From Streptomyces sp. RPA4-2 (GTDB taxonomy: Bacteria > Actinomycetota > Actinomycetes > Streptomycetales > Streptomycetaceae): a stretch of DNA of 64,000 bases. The notes under the pieces were generated by a model. It worked only from the letters and a program-made list of their open reading frames with translations. It made no database searches and was not told where the DNA came from. This document shows, one piece after another, positions 1-11,800 of the stretch. The position numbers were made by a program, and so were the translations under genes. Each line of letters starts with the position of its first letter. Position 1 is the first letter of the stretch. Location: assembly GCF_012273515.2 (NCBI RefSeq), contig NZ_CP050975.2:4650001-4714000 (forward strand), in the 5' to 3' direction.

Positions 1-2864
1 TTGAGCTCGGCGTCGCCCGGGATCTCCCCGCCCGAAGGCGCCACCAGATAGGCCACCAGCGTCTTGGCGCCGTCGCGCGGGCCGTGCGCCGCGACCAGGC
101 AGGAGCCGCCGCCGATCACCGCCCGCAGGGCCGCCTCGATCTCGCCGGTCTCGACCCGATAGCCGTTGATCTTGACCTGGAAGTCGATGCGCCCGAGCAG
201 TTCGAGATTGCCGTCCGGCATCCAGCGGGCGCGGTCGCCGGTGCGGTACATGCGGGCCCCGGGCACCGCGCTGAACGGATCGGGCAGGAAGCGCTCACCG
301 GTCAGCCGGGCCCGGTAGTGGTAGCCCCAGCCGACACCGACGCCGCCGAGGTACAGCTCGCCGGGCACGCCGACGGGCAGCGGGGACAGCGCCGCGTCGA
401 GGACGTACGAGGTCTGGTTCGCCATCGGGGCGCCGTAGGGGATGCTGCGCTGCTCCGGCAGGACCTCCCCGATCAGGTGGATCGTCGAGTCCATGGAGAC
501 CTCGGTGGCCCCGCCCATGCTCACCAGCTGCGCCGAGGCGATCAGCTGCGCGGCGGCCCGCTGCGGGAGCGCCAGCGGGATCCAGTCGCCGCCGAGCAGC
601 GCCAGCCGGATCGGCAGCCGCTCCCCGCCGCGGATCTCGCACTCCTCGACCAGCAGCCCGAACAGCGCCGGTACCGAGTGCCACACGGTGACGGACTCGC
701 GCTCGATCGTCTCGATCCAGCGGTGCGGGGAGCGCTCGTCCTCGGGCGCCGGGAACACCACGGTCGCGCCCGCCATGAGCGTGCCGAACACGTCGTACGC
801 ACTCATGTCGAAGGCCAGTGCCGAGACGCCGAAGACCTTGTCCCCAGGGCCGACCCCGAAGCGCCGGTTGAAGTCGGTGAAGTTGTTGACGCGGCCCCGG
901 TGGTCGAGCAGCACGCCCTTGGGCAGACCGGTCGATCCCGAGGTGTAGATCAGGTACAGCAGGTCGTCCGGGCGGACGTCGCGCTCCGGCCGCGTCGCGG
1001 GGAAGGCCCCGGCACCGGTGGGGTCGACGGCCGCGACGCCGTCGCCGGCGAGCCGGTCGTCCCGGGTGACGACCACCCGGGCGCCGGAGTCCGCCAGCAT
1101 CCACTGGAGGCGCTCGGCCGGGTAGCCCGGGTCGAGCGGGACGTAGCCCGCACCCGTCTTGGCGATGGCGAGCTGGGTGACGACCAGGTCGATGCCGCGC
1201 TCCAGGCAGACACCGACGCGCTCGTGGCGGCCGCAGCCCTGTTCGATCAGCAGCCGGGCGAGCCGGTTGGCGCGCTCGTCGAGTTCGGCGTAACCGACCC
1301 CCTCGTCGCCGCAGACCACCGCGACGGCGTCCGGCTCCAGGTCCGCCCGCTGCTCGAACAGGCCGTGCGCGGTGGCGTGTTCGGGATACTCCTCGCCCGT
1401 ACGGTTCCACTCCTCGACGACCAGTTCCCGCTCGGCCGGGGTGAGCAGGTCCGCGTTGTCGACGTGGACGTCCGGGGTCTCGCAGAGGCCTGTGAGCAGC
1501 CGTCGGTAGTGGCCGAGCAGGCGTTCGGCGGCGGCGGCGTCCAGCACCGACTCGTCGAACTCCAGCGACACCATGACCTCGCCGTCCGTCACGGCGCAGG
1601 ACAGGTCCAGGGGGAACTTGGCCGTACCGGAGTGCAGATGGGTGGGGGCCAGGGACAGGTCCCGCAGCCGCAGCTCGTGGCCGGGGCCGTTGTTGAAGAC
1701 GAACATGGCCTCGAACAGCGGGCTCTCGGCCAGCGTGCGCTGCGGCGCGACCTTGTCGACCAGCACGTCGAAGGGGATCTGGTGCTCACGCGCCCACAGC
1801 GACTCCCGGGTGATCCCGGCCAGCACGCCCCGCAGGCTGCCGCCCCCGTCGGACAGGTCGGCCACCACGGGGACGGTGTTCGCGAAGTAGCCGACCAGGC
1901 GCTCGGTCTGCCGGTTCCGGTTGGCCATGACCGTGCCGATGGCGAACCGGGAGGTGCCCGTGTACCGGTTCAGCAGCACCGCGAACGCGGTGAGCATCAC
2001 GTTGAAGACGGTCGTACGGTGTGCCTCCGCGGTGCGCTGGAGCTCGCGGCCGAACTGCCCGTCCCACTGGCACCGGATGCGCCGGCCGGTGCGGGCCGTG
2101 CCCCGGTCCCCGTTCGGCGACAGTCCGAGCGGCTGGGCCCAGGCCAGCTGCTCGCGCCACTGCGCGACCAGCCAGCCGTGGTCGTCGGGCTCGTGAGCCC
2201 GCTCGTGGGCGGCCGCGTCGGCATAGTCGATGTCGAGCTCGGGCAGCCGGGGCGTACGGCCCTCGCGGGCCGCGTCGTACAGCTCGGCGAGGTCCTCCAG
2301 CAGGACGCCCACCGACCAGGCGTCGGTCGCGATGTGGTGCACGACCAGCGCCAGCAGGTGGTCGTCGGCGGCGATCCGGAACAGCCGTCCGTGGATCACG
2401 GGGCCGGCCGCCAGGTCGATCGGCCGGGCCGCCTCTTGTTGCGCGGCGGCCATGGCGGCCTCCTCGTCGCCGGCCTCCTCGACCGGCAGCGCCACCGGCT
2501 CGGCCGGCAGGACCACCTGCTCCAGGCCGCCGTCCGGCCGCTGCCGGTAGACGGTCCGCAGGACGGAGTGCCGGGCGACGAGCCCGTCGAGCGCGGCCCG
2601 CAGCGCGGTGATGTCGAGCGCACCGCGCAGCCGCACCCCGTAGGGGACGTTGTACAGCGGCCGGCCGTCCGCGAGGGACTCGGCGACCCACAGCTGCTCC
2701 TGGCCGCGGGAGAGCAGGCAGGGCTTCGCGGGATCGCGGCGGCGGACGGTGCGGGCCGCGGCCCGCTGCCTGCCGCGGGCCAGCAGGAGCGAGGCCATCA
2801 GCTCCCGCTTGGCCGCGGACAGGCTCTCGAAGGCCTCCCGCTCGGTGGCGGTCTCCCGGATCAT
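1..2864 (-). CDS. NRPS 2, C-A module, 3' end cut by window edge
   Basis: Second NRPS of the operon; 954 residues are visible. It starts at ATG 2864, whose ATGA overlaps the stop of the upstream NRPS, so translation is probably coupled. A condensation domain covers roughly residues 55-470, with the core motif at about residue 176 reading HHIATDAWS, so the usual Gly after the catalytic Asp is Ala. An adenylation domain starts near residue 490, with YTSGSTGLPKG near 645 and QVKINGYRVETGE near the visible end. The stretch GGDWIPL followed by MGGATEVSMDS is typical of the TlmIV/pyochelin-like subtype of adenylation domains, which often take Cys or Ser. My reading of the ten-residue pocket is DMYHLGMMDK; I cannot match it to a known substrate. 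The carrier domain, later modules and any thioesterase lie outside the window. Confidence 0.93.
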   Translation of the reverse strand, partial: MIRETATEREAFESLSAAKRELMASLLLARGRQRAAARTVRRRDPAKPCLLSRGQEQLWVAESLADGRPLYNVPYGVRLRGALDITALRAALDGLVARHSVLRTVYRQRPDGGLEQVVLPAEPVALPVEEAGDEEAAMAAAQQEAARPIDLAAGPVIHGRLFRIAADDHLLALVVHHIATDAWSVGVLLEDLAELYDAAREGRTPRLPELDIDYADAAAHERAHEPDDHGWLVAQWREQLAWAQPLGLSPNGDRGTARTGRRIRCQWDGQFGRELQRTAEAHRTTVFNVMLTAFAVLLNRYTGTSRFAIGTVMANRNRQTERLVGYFANTVPVVADLSDGGGSLRGVLAGITRESLWAREHQIPFDVLVDKVAPQRTLAESPLFEAMFVFNNGPGHELRLRDLSLAPTHLHSGTAKFPLDLSCAVTDGEVMVSLEFDESVLDAAAAERLLGHYRRLLTGLCETPDVHVDNADLLTPAERELVVEEWNRTGEEYPEHATAHGLFEQRADLEPDAVAVVCGDEGVGYAELDERANRLARLLIEQGCGRHERVGVCLERGIDLVVTQLAIAKTGAGYVPLDPGYPAERLQWMLADSGARVVVTRDDRLAGDGVAAVDPTGAGAFPATRPERDVRPDDLLYLIYTSGSTGLPKGVLLDHRGRVNNFTDFNRRFGVGPGDKVFGVSALAFDMSAYDVFGTLMAGATVVFPAPEDERSPHRWIETIERESVTVWHSVPALFGLLVEECEIRGGERLPIRLALLGGDWIPLALPQRAAAQLIASAQLVSMGGATEVSMDSTIHLIGEVLPEQRSIPYGAPMANQTSYVLDAALSPLPVGVPGELYLGGVGVGWGYHYRARLTGERFLPDPFSAVPGARMYRTGDRARWMPDGNLELLGRIDFQVKINGYRVETGEIEAALRAVIGGGSCLVAAHGPRDGAKTLVAYLVAPSGGEIPGDAEL

Positions 2865-5800
2865 GCGTCCCTCTCCTCGCCGGCCGCGAGAAGCTCGCGC
2901 GCCTGGTCGTCGGTCACACCGTCGAGCAGCACCTCGAGTTCGAGGAGCTCGGCCTCGCTCAGCCCGGCCATCTGGAGCTCCTCCAGGGCCTGTGCGACGC
3001 CTCGCACGGTGGGCTGCTCGAAGACCGTGCGCAGCGGCAGTTCGATGTCCGTCTGCGCGGCCAGCTCGGCCACCAGACGGGTGGCGAGCAGCGAGTGGCC
3101 GCCCAGGGTGAAGAAGTCGTCCAGCGCGCCGACCGCCGGGGTGCCGAGCAGTTCCTCGAACACCGAGGCCACGAGCCGTTCGGTCGGGCCGGACAGCTCC
3201 TCGAAGCGCCGGCGGACCCGCTCGACGATCACGTCGTCCCGTTGCAGCGCGGCCCGGTCGACCTTGCCGTTGGGGGTGCGCGGCAGCCGGTCGGCGAACA
3301 CGTAGCCGGTGGGGACCATGTAGCGCGGCAGGCGGGTGCCGACCGCGGCGGCCAGGACGGCCGGGTCGCGTTCGGTGCCGACGACGCAGGCGACCAGGGT
3401 GGGTTCGCCGTCGCAGTCGCGCAGGACGACCGCCGCCTCCCGCACGGCCGGCAGTTCGCACAGGGCCGTCTCGACCTCGCCCGCCTCGATGCGGAAGCCG
3501 CGGATCTTGAGCTGGTCGTCGAGCCGTCCGAGGAACTCCAGCCGGCCGTCGGCGTGCAGCCTCACCCGGTCGCCGGTGAGGTACAGCCGCCCACCGGGGA
3601 CCGCCGCGTACGGGTCGGGGACGAACCGCCGCGCGGTGGCCCTCGGATCACCGAGGTAGCCGCGGCCCACCACCGGCCCGCCGATGGCGAGCTCGCCCGG
3701 CACGCCGAACGGCAGGCGCCGTCCCTGCGCGTCGAGGACGTAGGAGGTCACTCCGGCGACGGGGCTGCCGAGCGGGACCGCGCGGTCGGTCGGCGGCGGT
3801 GTGGTCAGCACCGCGAGGTGGGTGTCGTCCGAGCACTCCGCGGGACCGTAGGCGTTGACCATCGGGATCCCGGGGAAGCGGCGCAGCCAGTCGGCGGCGA
3901 GGTCCGGCGGCAGCGCCTCACCGGTGGCGATCAGGAAGCGCAGGCTCGCCAGGTCGCCCGCGTCGGCTCCCTCCCAGCCCGCCCGGCCCGCGTGTTCCAG
4001 CAGCGCCCTGATCATGCCGGGCACCAGCTGCAGCACGGTGACACCACGGTCCCGGACGAGGGCGAGCAGCGCCTCGCTGTCCCGGCTGGTGGCGTCGTCG
4101 CTGACCACGGTGGTCGCGCCGCGCGTCACCGCGACGAGCATCTGCCAGACGGAGATGTCGAAGGACTGCGAGGCCGTCTGCGCGATGACGTCGCCCGAGG
4201 ACAGTTCCAGGTCGTGGGCCATCAGCTCCAGGTGGTTGAGGAGTCCGGCCTGTTCGATCTCCACGCCCTTGGGCTCACCGGTCGTACCGGAGGTGAAGAT
4301 GACGTAGGCGCGCTGTGCCGGGTGTGTCGTGTGCGCGTCGAGCGGACGGTCCGCCGAGGCGGAGTCGTCCAGTACGAGGCGGGTGCCGCGGGCCTCGCCG
4401 AGCAGGGCGGCGACGCGGGCCGCCTGCTCGTCGTCGGTGACCGCGACGACCTCGCCCAGCCGGTCCAGCATGGTGGCGATCCGCCGGTCCGGGACGGCCG
4501 GGCTGACCGGCACATAGGTCGCGCCGACCGCTCCGCAGGCGAGGGCGGCGGCGATGTGCCGGGCCGAGCGCCCGGCGCACACCACCACGGCCGGCTCCGG
4601 GCCCGTGGTCGCCGTGGACAGCCGGTCGGCGAGTGCCGCCACCCGGTCCCGCAGTTCGCGGTACGTCCACACGGTGCTGCCGTCGATGACGGCGGGGGCG
4701 TCCGGGGTGTGGCGCGCCCAGTGCTCCAGCGCCTCGGTCGTGGTCCTCGGCGTGAAGGCCGGCGGACCGGCGCTCAGGGCGTCCTGAGCCGCGGCCTCGG
4801 TGGCCGAGCGCAGTTCCAGGTCGGCCACGGCCCGCCGCGGGGCGGCGACGATGCTGCCGAGCAGGACCTCGAAGTGGTCCAGGAGCTGCTCACCGGTCGC
4901 CTCGTCGAACAGGTCGCCGTTGAGCTCCAGCGTCGCGTGCAGCCCGTCCTTCTCCTCGGCCAGGTCCAGGCTGAGGTCGAACTTGGCGGTGCCGGCCGGC
5001 GCGTGCAGCCGCTCCAGCCTGAGGTCGCCGAGGTCGATCTCCGAGTAGGGCGCGTTGTGCAGGGTGAACATGACCTGGAACAGCGGGCTCATGCTCAGGT
5101 TCCGGCTCGGCTGGAGCGCGTCCACCACGCGGTCGAAGGGGACGTCCTGGTTGGCGTAGGCGGCCAGCGTGGTGGACCGGACGCGTTCGAGCAGCTCGGT
5201 GAAGGACTCCTCCGTGGAGAGCTTGTTGCGGAAGACGATCGTGTTCACGAAGAACCCGACCACGTCCTCGATCTCGACCGAGCGGGTCGACACCGGGGTG
5301 GCGACCGCGATGTCCGCGGCGCCGCTGTAGCGGTGCAGCTGGCAGTTGAACGCCGCCAGCAGGGTCATGAACAGGGTCGCGTTGTGCTCGCGTCCCACCT
5401 GCCGGACCCCGCCCACCAGTTCGGCGTCGATCAGCCGGCGGACCGTCAGGCCGCGGTTGGTCATCGCCGCGGGCCTCGGCCGCTGCGCGGGGAACTCCAG
5501 CAGCGGCGCCGGCTCGGCCAGCGTCTCGCACCAGAAGTCGAGCTGCGCCTGATGGTCGCCGCCTTCGACGCGGTCGCGTTGCCAGCTCGACCAGTCGGCG
5601 TACTGCACCTCCAGTTCGGGCAGCGGGGAGGCCGTGCCCTGGCGGTGCGCCCGGTACAGGGCCGCGAAGTCGCGGACCACGATCTGCAGGCCCCAGCCGT
5701 CGGCGACGACGTGGTGCACGGTGAGGACGAAGACGTGGTCCTCGGCGGAGAGCCGGATCAGGGTCGCCTGTTCCAGCGGGGCCACGGCCAGGTCGAAGCG

Positions 5801-8800
5801 GTGTCGCGCGGCTTCGTCGACGAGTCGTGGCCAGCGCCGCTCGGCGCTCTCCGGCGGCTCGCCGCTCAGGTCGACGAGCGTGAGCGGCATGGTGACCTCG
5901 CCGGCCGGCTCGACGATCTGGCTCACCCTGCCGTCGTCCATGACCAGCCGGGTGCGCAGCACCTCGTGTCGGGCGACCAGCTCGTCCAGTGTCGCGGACA
6001 GGGCCTCGGTGTCCAGCGGGCCGCGCATGCGCACGACCGTGGTGCTGTTGTACGCGCCGGTGTCGCCCTCCAACTGGTCGAGGAACCACAGGCGTTCCTG
6101 GCCGTAGGAAGCGGGCAGCGGGCCGGTGCGGGGCAGGGCGACGACCGGTTCCGCGACGCTGCCGCCGCCGGCGACGCCGTCGATGTACGCGGCGAGTTCC
6201 CGTACGGTCTGCTTCTCGAACAGCGTGCGCAGCGCGATCTCGCAGCCGAACACCCGGCGGATCCGCGACACGACCTGGGTCGCCATCAGGGAGTGGCCGC
6301 CGAGGTTGAAGAAGTTGCCCTCGGGACCCACCTTGGGTGCGCCGAGCACGTCCTGCCACAGGCCGGCCACCAGTTCCTCGGTGGGGGTCAGCGGCGAGCG
6401 CGGTCCGTCCTCGTGGCCGTCGGTCACCGAGGAGGGCTCGGGCAGTGCCGCCCGGTCGATCTTGCGGTTCGGGGTCAGCGGGAAGGCGTCCAGCGCGACG
6501 ACGAACGCCGGGACCATGTAGTCCGGCAGCCGGTCGCGGACGAAGGCCTTCACCTCGTTGCCGGCCACCTTGGCGCCGGGCCGCGCCACCACGTACGCGA
6601 TCAGCGAGTTCTCGCCACTCGCGTCCGCTCGCGCCATGACCAGGGCGTCCTGGACGTCCGGCGCGGCGCAGATCACGTGCTGCACCTCGTCGGTCTCGAC
6701 GCGGTAGCCACGGATCTTGACCTGGTTGTCCGCTCGGCCGAGCGGGGTGACGGAGCCGTCGGGCAGATAGCGGCCGAGGTCACCGGTGCGGTACATGCGG
6801 TCGCCCTCGGCGTCGCCGAACGGGACCCGCACGAACTTGGCTGCGGTGAGCGGCTCGTCATGGGCGTAGCCCAGCGAGAGGTGCGGGGAGCGGATGACGA
6901 TCTCGCCCGGCTCGCCGATGCCGGCCTGCTGCCCCGCCTCGTTGAGGACCAGCAGCTGGACGTCCTTCATGCCGCGACCGAGGGGATAGGTGACACCGGG
7001 GTCGGTGTCGGCGATCCCGTGGGCCGCGGGTACCACGTAGTAGCCGACCGCGCGCTGCGTCTCGGTCGAGCCGTACAGGTTGACGCAGGTCGCCGAGCCC
7101 GCCATGCGGGTGATGGCCCGCACGTCACGGCTGGTCAGTGTGTCGCCGAGGAAGAACACCCGCTCCAGCAGCGGCAGTGTGCCCGGGGCGACCGACAGCT
7201 GGTCGAACAGCCGCGCCATCGGAGGCGTGAGGTGGCTGACCGATACCTGCGCGGTGCGGTACCACTGCGCCAGCCGGCCCGGGGTCTCGACGTCGAGCCG
7301 GTCGGGCACGCAGATCGTGGCGCCCGTGACCAGCGGTGTGAACACCTCGCGGTGCAGCGGGTCGTGGCTGATGCCGGAGAGCAAGCTGTAGCGGTCGGTC
7401 TCACGCAGCCCGAACGTCTCCACCATCCAGGGCACGAAGTGGGTGAGGGACCCGTGCGCGCCCCGGATGCCCTTCGGCTTGCCGGTGGAACCGGAGGTGA
7501 ACGCGATGTACGCGCAGTCCTGCGGCCCGACCTGGACCGCGTCCGCCGGCTCCGCCCCCTGCGGCACCAGGTGCCGGGCGTTGTCCAGCCCGGACGGCAG
7601 CTCGAAGCGGCAGCGCAGCGACAGTTCCTGGAGCGCGTTGTCCACCGCCAGCGGCACGGCCCCGGCGCCCTCCAGCTGGAGGAACGCTCTCGGGCGGGCC
7701 ACCGCGAGGCAGTCGGCGATGCGGTCGGCCGGATAGCTCGGGTCGAGGATGGCGAACGAGGCACCGGTGCGCAGCACGGACAGGATCGCCCAGACCAGCG
7801 ATGCGCTGCGCTCGCCGTAGATGGCGACCACATCGCCCTTGGCGACACCCTGCTGGGTCAGCAGGCCGGACAGCGCCGCCGTCGCCCAGGCCAGGTCGCC
7901 GTAGGTGAGTTCCTGGCCCGGCTCGCTGATCGCGATCCGTCGCGGTTCACGGGCGGCCCGCCGCTCGAACTGCTCGACCACCGACCCGTACCAGGTGGTG
8001 TCCAGTGGCGCGGCCGGGTCGGGCAGTTCGCGGCGCGCCATCGGCGTGTCGAGCCGCAGCGAGTCGATCGGGCTGCCGCTGTCGGCGACCACCTGCTCGA
8101 TGACCCTGCTCCACTGGGCGAGCAGTTCGTGCATCGTCGCCTCGTCGAACCGGTCGGCGGCGTACATGAGATCGAGTGAGAGACCCGGCTGCGCGGGGTC
8201 GACGTAGAAGGTCAGGTCGAACTTCGCGCCCAGGTCCGGGACGGCGAAGGTGTCGACCGTGAGGCCCGGCAGCTCGGCCTGGTGCGGCGGGATGTTGAGC
8301 AGGTTCAGGTAGACCTGGAACAGCGGTGTGGTGGTCAGGTCGCGCTCGGGGGCGAGCTTGCCGACCAGCGTCTCGAACGGGACGTCCTGGTGCTCGTACG
8401 CGTCGAGGGTGGTGGTGCGGACCCGCTCCAGCAGCTCGGCGAAGGTCGGGTCGCCCGAGAGGTCGGCGCGCAGCACCAGCGAGTTGATGAAGAAGCCGAT
8501 GAGGTCCTCCACCTCGCGGTGCCGGCGCCCCGCGATGGGTACGCCGATCGCGAAGTCGCGCTGGCCGGCCAGCCGTCCGAGGGTGAGCTGGAGGGTCGCC
8601 GCCAGCACCATGAACAGGGTCGCCCCGGACTCGGCGGCGAGCCGCTCCATCGCCTCGCGCAGCTCCGGCGTGACGGACGCCCGCACCCGGTGGCCCCGGG
8701 TGGCCGCGGGCTCGGAGCCGCCGCGCGAGATCGGCAGGGTGAGCGGGGGCAGCGCGTCGAGCTGCTCGCACCAGTACGCGACGGAGGCGTCGAGTCCGCC

Positions 8801-11800
8801 GGAGTCGAGCTCGTGGCGCTGCCAGCGGGAGAACTGCTCGTAGGTGGCCTTGAGCGGGGGCAGCGGGGTGCTCGGCTCGTGGCCGGTCTCCTCGACGTAG
8901 AAGTGCGTCAGGTCCCGCTTGAGGATCTCCATCGACCAGCCGTCGCCGACGATGTGGTGCAGGGTCAGCACCAGCACCGCGTCGTCGTGGCCCAGCTGGA
9001 GCAGCCGGACCCGCAGCAGCGGGCCGGTGGCGAGGTCCATCGGCTCCGCCGCCTCGCGTTCCACGAGGGCGAGTGCCTCGGCCACCCGCTCCTCGGCGGT
9101 CGCGCCGGTGGGCTCGGTGGGCGACAGCGTGACGTCGGCGCCGTCCAGGACGGTCTGTGTCAGCACGCCTTCGTGGTGGGAGACCACCGTGCGCAGTGTG
9201 GTGTGCCGGTCCACCAGGCGGGTGACGGCCCGCTGGAGGGCGGCCTCGTCGAGCTCACCGGTGAGCCGGATCGCGCCGGCCAGGTGGTAGCGCCCGGTGG
9301 TGGCGTTCCGGCCGGAGCCGTTCTCGATCTCCTCCAGCAGCCACAGCCGCTCCTGCATCACCGACAGCGGGGCGCCGCTCCCGGTGGAGGCGTGCGACAC
9401 GATCCCGCGGGAGGTGTCCCGGGCCGCCGCGGCGTCGCACAGCGCGGCGTAGTCCCGGAGCACGGGTGCCTCGAACAGGGCCCGCAGCGGGACCTCCCGG
9501 CCGAGCTCCTCGCCCACCTGAGAGGTGATCACGGTCGCGAGCAGGGAGTGGCCGCCGATGGTGAAGAAGTCGTCGGCGGCGCCGACCACGTCGACGTCCA
9601 GCACCTGCGCCCAGACCCGGCCGACGATCCGCTCCGTCTCCGTCTCCGGTTCGGCGAAGTCGGCGTGCGCGAAGTCGGCGCGGCGCGGGCGCCCGAGGCG
9701 GCCCGGGTCGATCTTGCCGCCGGGCAGCCGCGGCAGTTCCCCGCGGACCACGAAGGCGGCCGGAACCATGTGCGGCGGCAGCTCGGCCGCGCACAGCTTC
9801 GCCAGCGTCTGCGGGGTCAACTCCGGGCCGGTGGACTCGACATGGGCCACCAGCACCCCGTCGGCGCCCCTCACCACGGCCTGCGTCACACCGGGCAGGG
9901 CCAGCAGGACCGACTCGATCTCGGCCGGCTCGATCCGGTAGCCGCGCAGCTTGATCTGGCTGTCGCGACGGCCGCAGTAGTCCAGGGTCCCGTCGGCGCG
10001 CAGCCGGACGAGGTCGCCCGTGCGGTACATCCGGGCGCCGGCGACACCGGAGAACGGGTCGGGCAGGAAGTGGTCGGCGGTCAGCGCGGGCCGGTCGTGG
10101 TAGCCGAGGGCCAGGCCCGCGCCGCCGACGTACAGTTCACCGACCGCACCGGTGACCACCGGCCGCAGTTCCGCGTCCAGGATGTACGCCGTCCCGCCCG
10201 GCAGCACCGCGCCCAGTGAGGCGGGCCGCCCCGGCTCGCACTCGGCGGCCGTGATGACGACGGTGCACTCGGTGGGCCCGTATGCGTTGACGAAGCGCCG
10301 GCCCGGCTGCCACTGCTCGACCAGTTCGGCGCGGCAGGCCTCGCCGCCCGAGACCAGGGTCTTGAGCCGCGGCAGTTCACGGACGGGCAGGGACGCGATC
10401 ACCGACGGCGGCAGCAGGCACACGCTGACGGCGCGCTCGGCGAGGACGCCGGCCAGTGCCTCGCCGACCAGCGCGTGCTCACGGTCGACGACACACAGGG
10501 TGCCGCCCGCGGCGAGCGTGGAGAAGATCTCCCAGACGGAGGCGTCGAAGCTCAGGCTCGCGAACTGGAGCATGCGCGAGTCGGCGTCGATCCCGAAGAC
10601 ACGCGCCTGGGCCGCCGTGAGGTTGGCGAGCGCGCGGTGGGAGACCAGCACGCCCTTGGGGCGGCCGGTGGAGCCCGAGGTGTACATGAGGTAGGCGGGC
10701 GCGTCCGGATCGGCCTGCGGCAGCGCCTCGTCCTCGGCTTCGGGCTGGGCGGGTGCCTCGCGCAGCGCCTCCTCGACGAGGTCGCGGGTCACCAGACCGC
10801 GCGCCCCCGAGTCGGCCAGCATGAAGTCCTTGCGCTCGGCCGGGTAGGCGGGGTCGATCGGCAGGTACGCCGCTCCGCAGCGCTGCGCCGCCAGTACGGC
10901 GACGACCGCCTCGACGGACGGCTCGACGCCCACGGCGACGACGTCCCCCGGGCGCACGGCGAACCGCCGCGCGATCACCCGGGCGACCTGGTCCACCCGC
11001 GTGCGCAGCTCTCCGTAGGTCAGCGCGCTCTCGGTGCCCTCCAGCGCGACCGTGTCGGTGCGGCCGTCGGCGATCCGCTCGAACTGCGCCCAGAAGGTGT
11101 CGGGCTGCCGTTCGGTGTCCGGCTCGGACGGCCAGTGGTCGAGGGCCGCCGCCGAGAGGGTCTCGACGCGCTCGTCCGGCCGCCGCGCCATGGCGCGGGC
11201 CGTCTCGCCGAAGAGGCGGGCGATGAGCTGCGCGGTCTCGGGCCGGAACAGGTCCGAGTTGAACTCGAGCCAGCCCGTCAGCGGGCCGCCGTCGTCGGTG
11301 ATCTCGAAGGTCAGGTCGGTCTTGGCGGTGCCGGTGTAGAGCGGCGCCGTCTCGACCCGCAGGCCGGGCAGCGCCGGCGAGGGCAGCGCGCCGCTGCGGA
11401 CGTCGAGGATCGCCTGGAAGAGCGGGCTGCGGCTCGGGTCCCGGTCCTGGCCGCTCGCCTCCACGATCGCGGAGAACGGGACCCACTTGAACGGCATCGC
11501 CTCCAGCGTGGTGGCCCGGGCGCGGTCGACGAGGCCACGGCCGGTGGCACCGCCCGGCACCTCGAAGCAGAACGGGACGGTGTTCACGAAGAAGCCGACG
11601 ACGTCGTCGTACGCGCCGTCGGCGGTGCGGTTGGCGTCGGGCACGCCGATGACCACCCGCTCCTGGCCGGTCAGGCGGGAGAGGGTCGAGGACATGCAGG
11701 CGGCCAGCGTCATGAAGACGGTCGCCCGCTGATCCCGGGCGAGAGAGCGCAGCAGGTCCGAGTCGGCCTGGCTCAGCGTCAGCGGCACGCGCATGCCGTC

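Noticed and set aside
3095..8179. Plus-strand open frame of 1,694 codons, and similar ones at 84-3305 and 8282-10219
   Set aside because: Antisense shadows of NRPS codons; no domains or ribosome sites.
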